A stretch of 64,000 nucleotides of DNA, from NCBI GenBank assembly GCA_902168185.1, contig CABHOV010000030.1:124001-188000 (forward strand), in the 5' to 3' direction. Below the pieces are notes generated by a model that was not told the origin of the DNA, did no database searches, and saw nothing but the letters and a program-made list of their open reading frames with translations. A program made the translations under genes and the position numbers. This DNA is from an uncultured Bacteroides sp. (GTDB lineage Bacteria > Bacteroidota > Bacteroidia > Cytophagales > Cyclobacteriaceae). Position 1 is the first letter of the stretch, and each line of letters starts with the position of its first letter. Below, one piece after another: positions 54,312-62,934 of the stretch.

Positions 54312-54823
54312 AAATTAGATTCTTTTATGAGTTCCTTATCCGTAGGTGTAATGGGCACCAGGGCATAACGCTGCATGTTGGTGATATTCATCTCATCGAG
54401 TATATCTACCATGTTTTTGTAGCGCGACTCTTCGGATGGTTTAATCAGAAGAATCATACCTGGTATCTGCGAACTCTGTGTCATCAACACTTTACGAATA
54501 CCATTTGCTGAAAAATCAGTTACCTCGATTTTAGGATCTGTGATACCGTGGTACCAGTAGATTTTATCATTGTCTCCTAAAACAAGCGTAACTACTTTCT
54601 TTTCGTTCACTTCCGGAAGCTTGTCTTCCGGCTTTGGTTTCTCAGGCATGGTGATTTCCATGGTCTGAGGCTTATTGAAAGTCGTGGTAAGCATGAAGAA
54701 GGTCAATAACAAGAATGCTAAATCCACCATGGGCGTCATATCAATCTTCGTTGACGCTTTTTTGGCTCTGACTTTACCACCTTTATGACCACCACCGCCA
54801 CCACCTTGACTTACTTCTGCCAT
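54308..54823 (-). CDS. ExbD, second copy of the operon
   Basis: A 171-residue ExbD-type protein: Gly-rich basic N-terminus (GGGGGGHKGGKVRAKKAST), then the membrane helix with the proton-carrying Asp in KIDMTPMVDLAFLLLTFFML, and a periplasmic domain ending in MNITNMQRYALVPITPTDKE. It overlaps tonB by 4 bases and follows the first exbD by 18 bases. Bacteroidota commonly pair two ExbD paralogues with one ExbB. Confidence 0.92.
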   Translation of the reverse strand: MAEVSQGGGGGGHKGGKVRAKKASTKIDMTPMVDLAFLLLTFFMLTTTFNKPQTMEITMPEKPKPEDKLPEVNEKKVVTLVLGDNDKIYWYHGITDPKIEVTDFSANGIRKVLMTQSSQIPGMILLIKPSEESRYKNMVDILDEMNITNMQRYALVPITPTDKELIKESNL

Positions 54824-54841
54824 TTCTGTAGGGTTTAAATA

Positions 54842-55441
54842 TTATGAAGGATTTCTTTCCATGTTCGTGATCAGGTTGAAGCGATTGACTTTATTATCAA
54901 TCAGCGTATTGATCACTTTTTCTACTACCGGATAGTTGGTATCAGAGTCACCTTTGATAGCAATCCGAAGCTTCGGATTTGCCATACGAGAGAAGATGAT
55001 CCAGTCTTTCAATTGATTGTTCAATGAATCTACCGGAACGCCAGGCTGATTAACCCCCTTACGTTCATCTGGTTTAAGATTAATGAACTCTTTCAATTGT
55101 CCAATGGGCAATCCGAAAGTTGACATTACTGCAAAGCGCGCTATCTCATCATCTGAAAATTGAATATTGTAGCGCTCTCCCATACTCCTTAACAATTCCT
55201 GACGATTGTATTTACCGTCCATGTTAAAGAATACCTTACCATCATCTGCAACAGTGATCAGGAGAATATCCGTTTCCGGCATTTTGATTTCCGAAACAGA
55301 CGAAGGCATATCCACCGCTACCGGTTCATCGGGCGCTGCTGTTGCCGTGAGCATAAAGAATGTCACCAACAGGAAGCCCAAATCTACCATAGGCGTCATA
55401 TCCAGTGAAGGAGGCGTCCTATGTACTTTTGCTTTTCCCAT
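54842..55441 (-). CDS. ExbD, first copy of the operon
   Basis: A 199-residue ExbD-type protein. The membrane helix SLDMTPMVDLGFLLVTFFML holds the conserved Asp. The periplasmic part is longer than usual and includes LLITVADDGKVFFNMDGKYN and LRIAIKGDSDTNYPVVEKVI. It lies 26 bases after exbB. Sequence divergence from the second copy suggests a distinct position in an ExbB5-ExbD2-type complex. Confidence 0.92.
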   Translation of the reverse strand: MGKAKVHRTPPSLDMTPMVDLGFLLVTFFMLTATAAPDEPVAVDMPSSVSEIKMPETDILLITVADDGKVFFNMDGKYNRQELLRSMGERYNIQFSDDEIARFAVMSTFGLPIGQLKEFINLKPDERKGVNQPGVPVDSLNNQLKDWIIFSRMANPKLRIAIKGDSDTNYPVVEKVINTLIDNKVNRFNLITNMERNPS

Positions 55442-55467
55442 ACGTCACTTATTCGTTTAGTTATATA

Positions 55468-56301
55468 TTAATGCTTTCCTTGTTGCGTAGCAGTAAAGTT
55501 CTGCACGATGCTATAACCAGCTTCATCAATACCGTATGTCAATGCATCGATCTTGCTTGTGAACAGGTTATAGAAAATGATTGCTACTGCAGATGTACCG
55601 ATACCAAGCGCTGTATTAATAAGAGCTTCAGAGATACCGTTCGCCAAACCTACTGAGTCAGGAGCACCAGCTTGTGCCATAGAAGCGAAGGCCGTGATCA
55701 TACCCAATACAGTTCCTAAAAGACCGATCAGCGTAGCAACAGAAGCGATCGTTGCAAGAATTACCAAGTTCTTTTCAAGCATTGGCATTTCAAGCTGTGT
55801 CGTTTCTTCAATGTCCTTCTGGATCATCGCGATTTTCTTTTCTGCTTCAATCGTATTATTGTTTATCAGCTCGTTGTATTTAACAAGACCAGCTTTTACT
55901 ACGTTCGCTACAGAACCTTTTTGCTTATCGCACTCCGCAATTGCCTGAGAGATGTTACCACCTGCTACTAATAAGCGAATGCGTTGAACGAAAGCCTTTA
56001 CATTACCTTTACCTTTCGCGCGGCCAATGGTAAATGCACGTTCAATAGCGAATGTGAAAGCCATCAATAACATACCGATCGCCAACGGTACTAAATATCC
56101 TCCTTTATAGAAAATACCTAAGAAGTTTCCTTCAAGCGGGTGAGAGGAAGGATCGCCACCTTCAAAGTTTGCGGGATTACCCAGCACAAATTTCCAGATA
56201 AGAAAGCCTATAACGAGTTCTATCAGGATTACAGATGCCGCAAATCCAGACTTCAAGCTCTCAGATAAAGAAGAAGAAGAAGAAGTTTGTGTAGTTTTCA
56301 T
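55468..56301 (-). CDS. ExbB / MotA-TolQ-ExbB proton channel subunit
   Basis: A 277-residue inner-membrane protein, first gene of the TonB operon. An extra N-terminal hydrophobic segment (SGFAASVILIELVIGFLIWK) is followed by the standard helices: GGYLVPLAIGMLLMAFTFAI, LVILATIASVATLIGLLGTV with LGMITAFASMAQAG, and EALINTALGIGTSAVAIIFY. It forms the proton-conducting complex with the two ExbD proteins encoded downstream. The N-terminus is Ser-rich. Confidence 0.95.
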   Translation of the reverse strand: MKTTQTSSSSSLSESLKSGFAASVILIELVIGFLIWKFVLGNPANFEGGDPSSHPLEGNFLGIFYKGGYLVPLAIGMLLMAFTFAIERAFTIGRAKGKGNVKAFVQRIRLLVAGGNISQAIAECDKQKGSVANVVKAGLVKYNELINNNTIEAEKKIAMIQKDIEETTQLEMPMLEKNLVILATIASVATLIGLLGTVLGMITAFASMAQAGAPDSVGLANGISEALINTALGIGTSAVAIIFYNLFTSKIDALTYGIDEAGYSIVQNFTATQQGKH

Positions 56302-56429
56302 AGTGAATGTTAATTGTTAATGGTTTTTAGTTTAGGAAATTTTGCGTATTATAATAATTTAAAGAGTGTGCAATAGTCACAGAATACAATTAAATATTTC
56401 AAAAATTTATTTCAATTCATTTCTAAGCC

Positions 56430-57059
56430 TCATTTCTGAACGCTCCGATTTCGTCTCCACGAAATGATGAGCGGTATGGCCGTAAGTAAAACCATTCCTG
56501 CTACAATAATTTCGAGGTGGTCAGTAATGGTTGGGAAAATATTTCCCAATAAATGTCCTGCCATTACCATGACAATAATCCAGACCGCTGCCCCTACCGT
56601 GTTGAAAAAAAAGAATTTCCCGAATTCAATTCGAACCATTCCGGCAAGGATAGGAACGAATGTACGGACTATGGGCAAAAATCTACCCATTACAAACGCC
56701 ATCATTCCATAGCGATTGTAAAAGTCTTGCGCCAGATCCATGTATTTTTTCTTATAAAAGAAATTCTCCTTCCTATTCTTTAAATATCCTTCAGCCCAGC
56801 GGCCAAATCCATACCCTACAGATGTACCGGCAACGGCACACACGGTGAGCAAAAGCACCAACACCCATACGTTAATGGACAGATATTCAGAGTCGCTCAG
56901 GATACCTGCTATAAATAACAGAGAGTCACCTGGAAGAAAAAAACCAAAGAACAAACCAGTCTCGGCAAAAATAATAAAGAGAAGAAGCGTCAAACCACCC
57001 CACTTAATAATCTCCTCCGGATTGAGCAAGTCCACAAATAAAAAAGCCGTTGAAATCAT
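56430..57059 (-). CDS. DedA-family membrane protein
   Basis: A 209-residue inner-membrane protein of the DedA/SNARE-associated family; members move lipid carriers such as undecaprenyl phosphate or phospholipids between leaflets. Motifs: ETGLFFGFFLPGDSLLFIAG, SVGYGFGRWAEGYLKNRKEN and MGRFLPIVRTFVPILAGMVR (family Arg). The ATG at 57059 (MISTAFLFVDLLNPEE) was preferred over a GTG at 57065. A small dyad GCTAAT-N3-ATTAGC at 57069-57083 lies directly before the start. Confidence 0.92.
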   Translation of the reverse strand: MISTAFLFVDLLNPEEIIKWGGLTLLLFIIFAETGLFFGFFLPGDSLLFIAGILSDSEYLSINVWVLVLLLTVCAVAGTSVGYGFGRWAEGYLKNRKENFFYKKKYMDLAQDFYNRYGMMAFVMGRFLPIVRTFVPILAGMVRIEFGKFFFFNTVGAAVWIIVMVMAGHLLGNIFPTITDHLEIIVAGMVLLTAIPLIISWRRNRSVQK

Positions 57060-57068
57060 AGCCACTTA

Positions 57069-57083
57069 GCTAATACTATTAGC
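57069..57083. promoter_or_regulatory. dyad just upstream of the DedA gene
   Basis: Perfect GCTAAT-N3-ATTAGC inverted repeat 10 bases before the start codon; could be an operator or chance. Confidence 0.3.
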
Positions 57084-57164
57084 CAAAGAATTTTAAATAT
57101 ATAAGTTTTCGATTTGGATGTTGATTTTTTTTACAAAAGCGCAACAATAGCAGGTCAACCGGAC

Positions 57165-57515
57165 TTACGGGACGTTATCTGACGCAGTAATGTAAAAAGT
57201 ATTTCGTTCAAATGAATTGACTGAAAGAGCATCACTCATCGCCAGAGTAATGTTAGTCTCATCAGTTGTAACGGGTGGGAATATATTAGTAAGAATAGTA
57301 GGCTGCTGAGGAAGTTGTTTGTTTATAGATTCAGATGACCAACCTGAACGCAATACAACTTCATGAAAAGACAATATACCTCGTAAAGGTGAATCGTCTG
57401 TGTGATGTGCTGAAGGAGCTATGTTATTCTGAGAGTAAACAAAAATAAAAACAAGCATCAACCCCTCCAGAAAGAGGCTCACGATCGGTTTCATTTTCTC
57501 TATTTCACTCTTCAT
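57165..57515 (-). CDS. small unknown protein with an N-terminal membrane anchor
   Basis: A 116-residue ORF. One N-terminal hydrophobic helix (VSLFLEGLMLVFIFVYS) is followed by a polar Ser/Thr/Asn-rich region (NIAPSAHHTDDSP, SGWSSESINKQLPQQPTILT) with no recognised domain. A second ATG at 57494 (MKPIVSLFLEG) is an equally good start. It may be a secreted or membrane-anchored protein. Codon pattern and the clear membrane segment favour a real gene, but I recognise no homologue. Confidence 0.55.
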   Translation of the reverse strand: MKSEIEKMKPIVSLFLEGLMLVFIFVYSQNNIAPSAHHTDDSPLRGILSFHEVVLRSGWSSESINKQLPQQPTILTNIFPPVTTDETNITLAMSDALSVNSFERNTFYITASDNVP

Positions 57516-57629
57516 ACTGCCGGCAAATCTAAACGAAAATTTTCCAGAAATCGGTCGTTGACACTATTAAATATCACAAAGTGACTCTGAAACGATAATT
57601 TTCTCAGATCAATATAGGCTTATCAGACT

Positions 57630-58436
57630 TTATTTAACAATAGAGTAACTTACGCCTAACGACAGTAAGGTCATTTTTGCCTTATCGGATTCATCGTCTA
57701 TATTATAAATAGAAGAGAGAAATTTATTCGCGGTAAGATCAATCCCCAACGAAGGAACTATATAATAACTCACATTCAAGGTTAAGCCCGCGAGTATACT
57801 GTTAAACCCGTCTTTGTCGGTGTCTTTATAATCATGAAATGATCCGTCGGTTGCATCATAGCGTTGCTTGTATTCAGAGGCATAAACCAATCCGGAGAAA
57901 GTAGCACCACCTCTTACTAAGAGCTTGTCTCTTAGTAAACTAACACCTGCCATTACCGGCACCTGAATATATACTATGGAAGTTTTACCAAGATTTTCAG
58001 AGGGACTAAAAACAGGATTGTTTAGTATCGGTCTAACCCCGTAAAACGAACCAACGGGTACGCCATTATATACTGTCGAGCCGGTAACACCGTTTTGCGT
58101 TGCAAAATCTTCCAGGCTGAGTATAGATCCACTTCTTTTAAAACGACTATACGAAACACCAAGACCCGAGCTCACAAAAAATCTGCGCGACAAAGTATAA
58201 TCTGCTCGACCTGATAAATCAAAGCCTGGCTTTTCATCGTATTGTTGCTTAAAGCTTCCGATTGAGAGCATGGTACCATACCCGGTGCTCGTAGGAATAG
58301 TAGTTTGCATACTATACGTATTGGTTACATCAGGGATAGAAGAATAGTTTGCAGCTGCAGTGATAGCGACTCGTTTTATTTGGGCATCGGTTATAAAAGC
58401 CCCGAAAATAAAAATCAACAGAAGGGTATTTCTCAT
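57630..58436 (-). CDS. outer-membrane beta-barrel protein
   Basis: A 268-residue exported protein with signal peptide NTLLLIFIFGAFITDAQ and a body of alternating amphipathic strands: RADYTLSRRFFVSSGLGVSY, VYIQVPVMAGVSLLRDKLLV and LAGLTLNVSYYIVPSLGIDL. It ends in MTLLSLGVSYSIVK, a terminal strand typical of Bacteroidota porin-family barrels. No ligand can be inferred. The ATG at 58436 was chosen over a TTG at 58454. It is divergent from prfB with only 39 bases between starts. Confidence 0.82.
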   Translation of the reverse strand: MRNTLLLIFIFGAFITDAQIKRVAITAAANYSSIPDVTNTYSMQTTIPTSTGYGTMLSIGSFKQQYDEKPGFDLSGRADYTLSRRFFVSSGLGVSYSRFKRSGSILSLEDFATQNGVTGSTVYNGVPVGSFYGVRPILNNPVFSPSENLGKTSIVYIQVPVMAGVSLLRDKLLVRGGATFSGLVYASEYKQRYDATDGSFHDYKDTDKDGFNSILAGLTLNVSYYIVPSLGIDLTANKFLSSIYNIDDESDKAKMTLLSLGVSYSIVK

Positions 58437-58475
58437 AATCGGATATATTTGCAACCTAATTTAAACAAAATCTCG

Positions 58476-59574
58476 ATGACAACTGAACAGTTGAAAGATT
58501 TGAAGGCTCGTGTTAGTGCCTTGAGGAGGTATCTTTGACTACGATCGTAAGAGCCTCGAAGTAAACGATGAAGAACTTATCACTCAGCAAGCCGATTTCT
58601 GGACCAATCCCAAACAAGCTGAGGTCATTTTAAAAAACATCCGCGCCAAAAAAATCTGGACTGATGCATTTGAACACGTCTCCAAATTAATGGACGACCT
58701 GGATGTACTCAATGAATTTCATGAAGCTGGCGATGTCGGTGAAGACGAGCTTGAGCTTGAACATCAAAAGACATCAAAGGCCATTGAAGAGCTTGAGTTC
58801 AAAAAAATGCTGAGTAAAGAAGAAGATCAACTCAGTGCCGTTGTTGAAATCAACCCGGGAGCGGGTGGAACTGAAAGTCAGGATTGGGCCGAGATGCTGA
58901 ACCGCATGTATATAATGTGGGGCGAGAAGAGCGGCTATAAAGTATCGCAGATCGATTATCAAAGTGGTGATGTTGCCGGTATAAAATCCGCTACACTCGA
59001 AATTGACGGACCTTTCGCGTATGGTAAACTCAAAGCTGAGATTGGTGTACATCGACTGGTGCGCATCTCTCCTTTCGATTCAAACCAGCGAAGACATACT
59101 TCTTTTGCTTCGATATTTGTATACCCGAAAGTTGACGACTCTATTCAGATCGACATTAACCCTGCCGACATTGAAATTCAAACGTCACGCTCAGGAGGTG
59201 CCGGTGGCCAGAACGTTAACAAAGTTGAAACGAAAGTTCAACTCACACACAAGCCAACGGGTATAGTAATCGTCTGCCAGGTGGAACGCTCTCAACATGC
59301 CAACCGCGAACGTGCCATGCAAATGCTGAAGTCTAAACTATATCAGCTCGAAATGGAGAAACGACATGCCGAGCGTGATAAGATTGAAGCCGGCAAAATG
59401 AAAATTGATTTCGGTTCGCAGATCCGTAACTATGTACTCCATCCTTATAAACTTGTGAAGGATGCACGCACAGCCGTAGAACGTCATGATGCACAAAACG
59501 TTCTCGATGGCGACCTCGATGATTTTATAAAAGCGTTTTTGTTAGGCGCACAAGAACAGCCTCAACAAGCGTAA
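58476..59574 (+). CDS. prfB: peptide chain release factor 2 with +1 programmed frameshift
   Basis: RF2 releases the peptide at UGA and UAA stops; 365 residues after frameshifting. The frame from ATG 58476 ([20 protein letters not shown]) ends at an in-frame TGA at 58536-58538. Skipping base 58536 joins it to GAC and continues [15 protein letters not shown] in the downstream frame to 59574. The stop-recognition motif SPF is in [13 protein letters not shown] and the catalytic GGQ in [14 protein letters not shown]. The frameshift site AGGAGG-TAT-CTT-TGA-C is the classical autoregulatory signal: when RF2 is scarce, ribosomes slip and make more. An internal ATG at 58690 is not the start. Confidence 0.97.
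58524..58539 (+). promoter_or_regulatory. prfB programmed frameshift element
   Basis: AGGAGG (58524-58529), TAT, slippery CTT (58533-58535), TGA stop (58536-58538) and C. The spacing between the Shine-Dalgarno-like hexamer and the slip codon is that of the well-studied Escherichia coli site. Confidence 0.95.
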
Positions 59575-59592
59575 GATAGTTTTATAATTAAC

Positions 59593-59620
59593 AGTGTCTG
59601 CAGCGATAGTTGCAGACACT
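59593..59620 (+). terminator. hairpin after prfB
   Basis: Perfect 10-bp stem AGTGTCTGCA / TGCAGACACT with an 8-base loop, 18 bases past the prfB stop and 11 bases before the next start. No strong T tract follows, so termination may be partial. Confidence 0.65.
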
Positions 59621-59631
59621 TCCCTACTTCG

Positions 59632-60801
59632 TTGATTAACACTAAAATCTACACTCCTCAATTCTGGCTCGTATGCGTTAGTTCGCTCTTGTTCTTCGCG
59701 AGCTTCAACATGATCGTTCCTGAATTGCCCGCATATCTTTCCAAGCTGGGTGGCGCTAACTATAAAGGACTCATCATCGCGCTCTTCACGGTAACAGCCA
59801 TGCTCTCGCGTCCTTTCAGTGGTAAGTTGGCGGACAAGATCGGGCGTGTACCGGTCATGATGTTTGGCTCTGCCGTATGTTTTATCTGCAGCCTGGTATA
59901 TCCTGTGCTTACTTCTATATCCGGATTTCTATTACTGCGATTGGTGCACGGCTTTTCAACCGGCTTTACACCTACGGGGCAGTCAGCATACCTATCCGAT
60001 ATTATACCGGCTCAACGAAGAGGAGAAGCGATGGGTTTATTAGGCACTGCCGGAACATTGGGATCTGCGTGTGGCCCTGCCGTTGGTGGCACCATTGCAA
60101 ACAACTTCGGGTTGAACGCCATGTTCTATTGTTCTTCTGCCTTTGCCATTCTCTCTATACTTATACTGGCTGGCATCCGCGAGACACTACAAGACAAACA
60201 TAAATTTCATGTATCGGTATTGAAAGTAAAAGGACACGACTTGTTCGAACCACGCGTGTGGGTGCCTTGTATTGTAATGGGCTTGAGTGCGTATGCCTAT
60301 GGCGCCATGTATACCATGATGCCAGATATAGGGGAGTTTATGGGAATTAAAAATAAGGGTGGACTCTTCGCGTATCTCACCATAGCATCTTTACTGGTGA
60401 GATTGCTCGGAGGAAAAGCTTCCGATCGATGGGGACGCAAACCCGTTCTTCGTGTGTCTACAAGCCTGATCGCTATAGCCATGCTGGTTATCGCATTCGC
60501 GGATTCTTTGGGTATGCTTATATGCGGCGTGGTGATATATGGCTTTGCACAAGGTGCCACCTCTCCTACCCTGCTCGCCTGGGCAACAGACCTCAGTCAT
60601 GAGCATCACAAAGGACGCGGTGTAGCATCACTCTATATATTTATGGAACTGGGTATCGGTGTTGGCGCGTTGACTTCCGGAATTATATATGGAAACAACC
60701 CGACAAACTTCTTTGCGATCTTCACGGTTTGCTGCGCTTTTGCAACCATGGCGTTTATCTTTCTCATGCTCCATCGCCCGTCTGTCAAAGCGACTTCCTG
60801 A
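59632..60801 (+). CDS. MFS transporter
   Basis: A 389-residue major facilitator with 12 predicted helices. Motif A-like region RPFSGKLADKIGRVPVMMFG between helices 2 and 3, GFSTGFTPTGQSAYLSDIIP with AQRRGEAMGLLGTAGTLGSA (helices 4-5) and ATDLSHEHHKGRGVASLYIF. Substrate unknown; resembles multidrug or sugar-efflux MFS. The start must be TTG at 59632: no ATG or GTG precedes the first helix in frame, and upstream lies the prfB hairpin. Confidence 0.85.
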   Translation: MINTKIYTPQFWLVCVSSLLFFASFNMIVPELPAYLSKLGGANYKGLIIALFTVTAMLSRPFSGKLADKIGRVPVMMFGSAVCFICSLVYPVLTSISGFLLLRLVHGFSTGFTPTGQSAYLSDIIPAQRRGEAMGLLGTAGTLGSACGPAVGGTIANNFGLNAMFYCSSAFAILSILILAGIRETLQDKHKFHVSVLKVKGHDLFEPRVWVPCIVMGLSAYAYGAMYTMMPDIGEFMGIKNKGGLFAYLTIASLLVRLLGGKASDRWGRKPVLRVSTSLIAIAMLVIAFADSLGMLICGVVIYGFAQGATSPTLLAWATDLSHEHHKGRGVASLYIFMELGIGVGALTSGIIYGNNPTNFFAIFTVCCAFATMAFIFLMLHRPSVKATS

Positions 60802-60850
60802 AATCCGATTTATACATTGCCTGTAGTTGAAATAACTTCTATTTTAGAAG

Positions 60851-61822
60851 ATGCATTTCAAAAAATATATACCCCTCGTCTGTCTTGCAATTTTACTCTG
60901 CACACAAAGTATAGCACAATCAAAACAGGTATCCATCACACTGGATGACGTACCGTTTACAGCCTGGAGCGAGAAGACATCACTGAAGACCATCGAACAA
61001 GCCAACCATAAAATACTTCAGGCTATCGATCGCCATAAAGCACCCGTTACTATATTTATAAATGAAAGCCCCCTGATCCGCGAAGGCGAAACAGATGCAC
61101 GCATCGCTATATTGAAACAATGGCTCATCAATCCATTAATTACCGCGGGGAATCATTCCTACAGTCATTTGAATTATACCAGCATCACGTCTGCTGAGTT
61201 TAAAGACGAGATCATAAAAGGTGAAGTGATTACCAAAAAATTACTGGAAGGCTCTAACAAGACGTTGCTTTACTTTCGTTTCCCTTTTAACGCATTGGGC
61301 AAAGACAGTATAACAAAAGCAGAGATGCAATCTTTCTTAACGGCAAGAGGGTATATTAATACTCCATTTACCATAGAGAGTTCAGACTATCTTTTCAATA
61401 GACTTTATCAGCAAGCATTGGATGGTAATGACAAAGCCACAGCGCAACGTATAGCACAAGCCTATATCGACTATACACTTTCTTCATTCGACTATTTTGA
61501 AAATCTGTCTATACAGCTATATGGCAGAAAGGTTTCTCAAATATTTTTAGGACACGTGAATGCATTACATGCTGATTACCTTGACACCTTACTGGAGCAA
61601 CTGAAAAAGAAAGGGTATACATTTTCAGATCTCACCACTGCACTGGCAGATAAAGTATATAAACAAACCGATTATTACGCAGGCCCCTACGGATTCTCGT
61701 GGTTCTTCCGGTGGGAGAAAGATCCTGAAAAAAGAAAAGGACTTCTGCGACAACAACCCGATGCTCCCAACGAATATTACCAGGAGTATCTGAAAGCAAT
61801 CCGAAAAGCACCTGCGAACTAA
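60851..61822 (+). CDS. exported polysaccharide deacetylase (NodB fold)
   Basis: A 323-residue secreted carbohydrate esterase 4-type protein. Signal peptide KKYIPLVCLAILLCTQSIA, then the NodB domain: VSITLDDVPFTAW holds the catalytic Asp pair, GNHSYSHLNYTSITSAEFKD gives the HxxxH metal site, and LYFRFPFNALGKD a later motif. A C-terminal alpha-helical extension (about 240-323; DPEKRKGLLRQQPDAPNEYY) is unusual and unassigned. It probably removes N- or O-acetyl groups from a cell-wall or extracellular glycan. Followed 71 bases later by the FGE-like gene. Confidence 0.88.
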   Translation: MHFKKYIPLVCLAILLCTQSIAQSKQVSITLDDVPFTAWSEKTSLKTIEQANHKILQAIDRHKAPVTIFINESPLIREGETDARIAILKQWLINPLITAGNHSYSHLNYTSITSAEFKDEIIKGEVITKKLLEGSNKTLLYFRFPFNALGKDSITKAEMQSFLTARGYINTPFTIESSDYLFNRLYQQALDGNDKATAQRIAQAYIDYTLSSFDYFENLSIQLYGRKVSQIFLGHVNALHADYLDTLLEQLKKKGYTFSDLTTALADKVYKQTDYYAGPYGFSWFFRWEKDPEKRKGLLRQQPDAPNEYYQEYLKAIRKAPAN

Positions 61823-61893
61823 TCTATAGCGTTAAATATAGCTTACGTTTATTATTGATCTCTGCTTCATCCTATACTTTATAAACCCTTCGT

Positions 61894-62934
61894 ATGAGAG
61901 CCACACTCCTGTTCTTAATTCTGCCTTTTCTGATAAGCTGTACTGCAGACAAATCAAAAAGCAATGAAGATGCTTCAGCGAATTCTTCCTCCGAAGAAAA
62001 GCCGGAAGGTATGGTATGGATTCCCGGAGGAGAATTTATAATGGGCTCTGACGAATTGGACACCTATGAACATGAGCGCCCCGCACATCGTGTAAAAATA
62101 AAAGGCTTCTGGATGGACGAGACCGAAGTCACCAACGAGCAGTTCAAGATTTTTACCGAAGCAACAAACTATATAACTACAGCCGAGCGCAAACCTGTAT
62201 GGGAAGAATTACGCAAACAACTTCCACCCGATACACCAAAGCCACCCGACAGTGTATTGATGCCAGGCTCATTGGTATTCCATGCGCCTGCTCAACCCGT
62301 TATGTCCAATGACTATACATTGTGGTGGGAATGGAAGAAAGGCGTAGACTGGAAACATCCCGAAGGACCACAAAGTAATTTGGATGGAAAATGGAATCAT
62401 CCGGTAGTACATGTATCGTACGAAGATGCATTGGCCTATGCAACCTGGGCGGGCAAACGTTTACCTACTGAAGCGGAGTGGGAATTTGCTTCACGCGGAG
62501 GAAAAGAGCAGCAACGCTATAGCTGGGGCAACGATGTAAATCCGCAAGGGAAGTTTATGGCGAATACATTTCAAGGTAGCTTCCCGGCTAACAACTTAAA
62601 AGAAGACGGCTTCGAAGGATCGGCTCCGGTGAAAACATTTCCTTCCAACGAATATGGACTATATGATATGATCGGCAATGTTTGGGAGTGGACCAGCGAT
62701 TGGTACGATGCAAATTATTTTCAGACACTGGCCAGGAATGCTGTAACCGAAAATCCAAAAGGTCCGGAAAAGTCTTTCGATCCGAATGAACCCTATGCGC
62801 AGAAGCGAGTTACAAAAGGGGGATCATTTCTATGCGCGAATAACTATTGTCTGAACTACAGACCCAGCGCGCGTCAGGGAACTGCGTTTGACAGCGGTTT
62901 ATCGCACATTGGATTTCGATGCGTTACAGACTGA
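61894..62934 (+). CDS. lipoprotein formylglycine-generating enzyme (FGE/SUMF1 family)
   Basis: A 346-residue lipoprotein; the signal peptide ends in FLISC with mature Cys-Thr-Ala-Asp. The FGE-sulfatase domain spans about 40-346: GMVWIPGGEFIMGSDELDTY, FWMDETEVTNEQFKIFTEAT, HPVVHVSYEDALAYATWAGK, RLPTEAEWEFASRGG and MIGNVWEWTSDWYD. The C-terminal active-site segment GGSFLCANNYCLNYRPSARQ retains both cysteines (Cys314 and Cys319) corresponding to the copper-binding, catalytic Cys pair of true FGE. It would oxidise a sulfatase Cys to formylglycine. No sulfatase gene is in the window. Full length. Confidence 0.9.
   Translation: MRATLLFLILPFLISCTADKSKSNEDASANSSSEEKPEGMVWIPGGEFIMGSDELDTYEHERPAHRVKIKGFWMDETEVTNEQFKIFTEATNYITTAERKPVWEELRKQLPPDTPKPPDSVLMPGSLVFHAPAQPVMSNDYTLWWEWKKGVDWKHPEGPQSNLDGKWNHPVVHVSYEDALAYATWAGKRLPTEAEWEFASRGGKEQQRYSWGNDVNPQGKFMANTFQGSFPANNLKEDGFEGSAPVKTFPSNEYGLYDMIGNVWEWTSDWYDANYFQTLARNAVTENPKGPEKSFDPNEPYAQKRVTKGGSFLCANNYCLNYRPSARQGTAFDSGLSHIGFRCVTD

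Noticed and set aside
58305-58538. 77-residue ORF ending at the prfB TGA
   Set aside because: Its last 20 codons are the first part of prfB from the ATG at 58476; the upstream part is antisense to the barrel gene.
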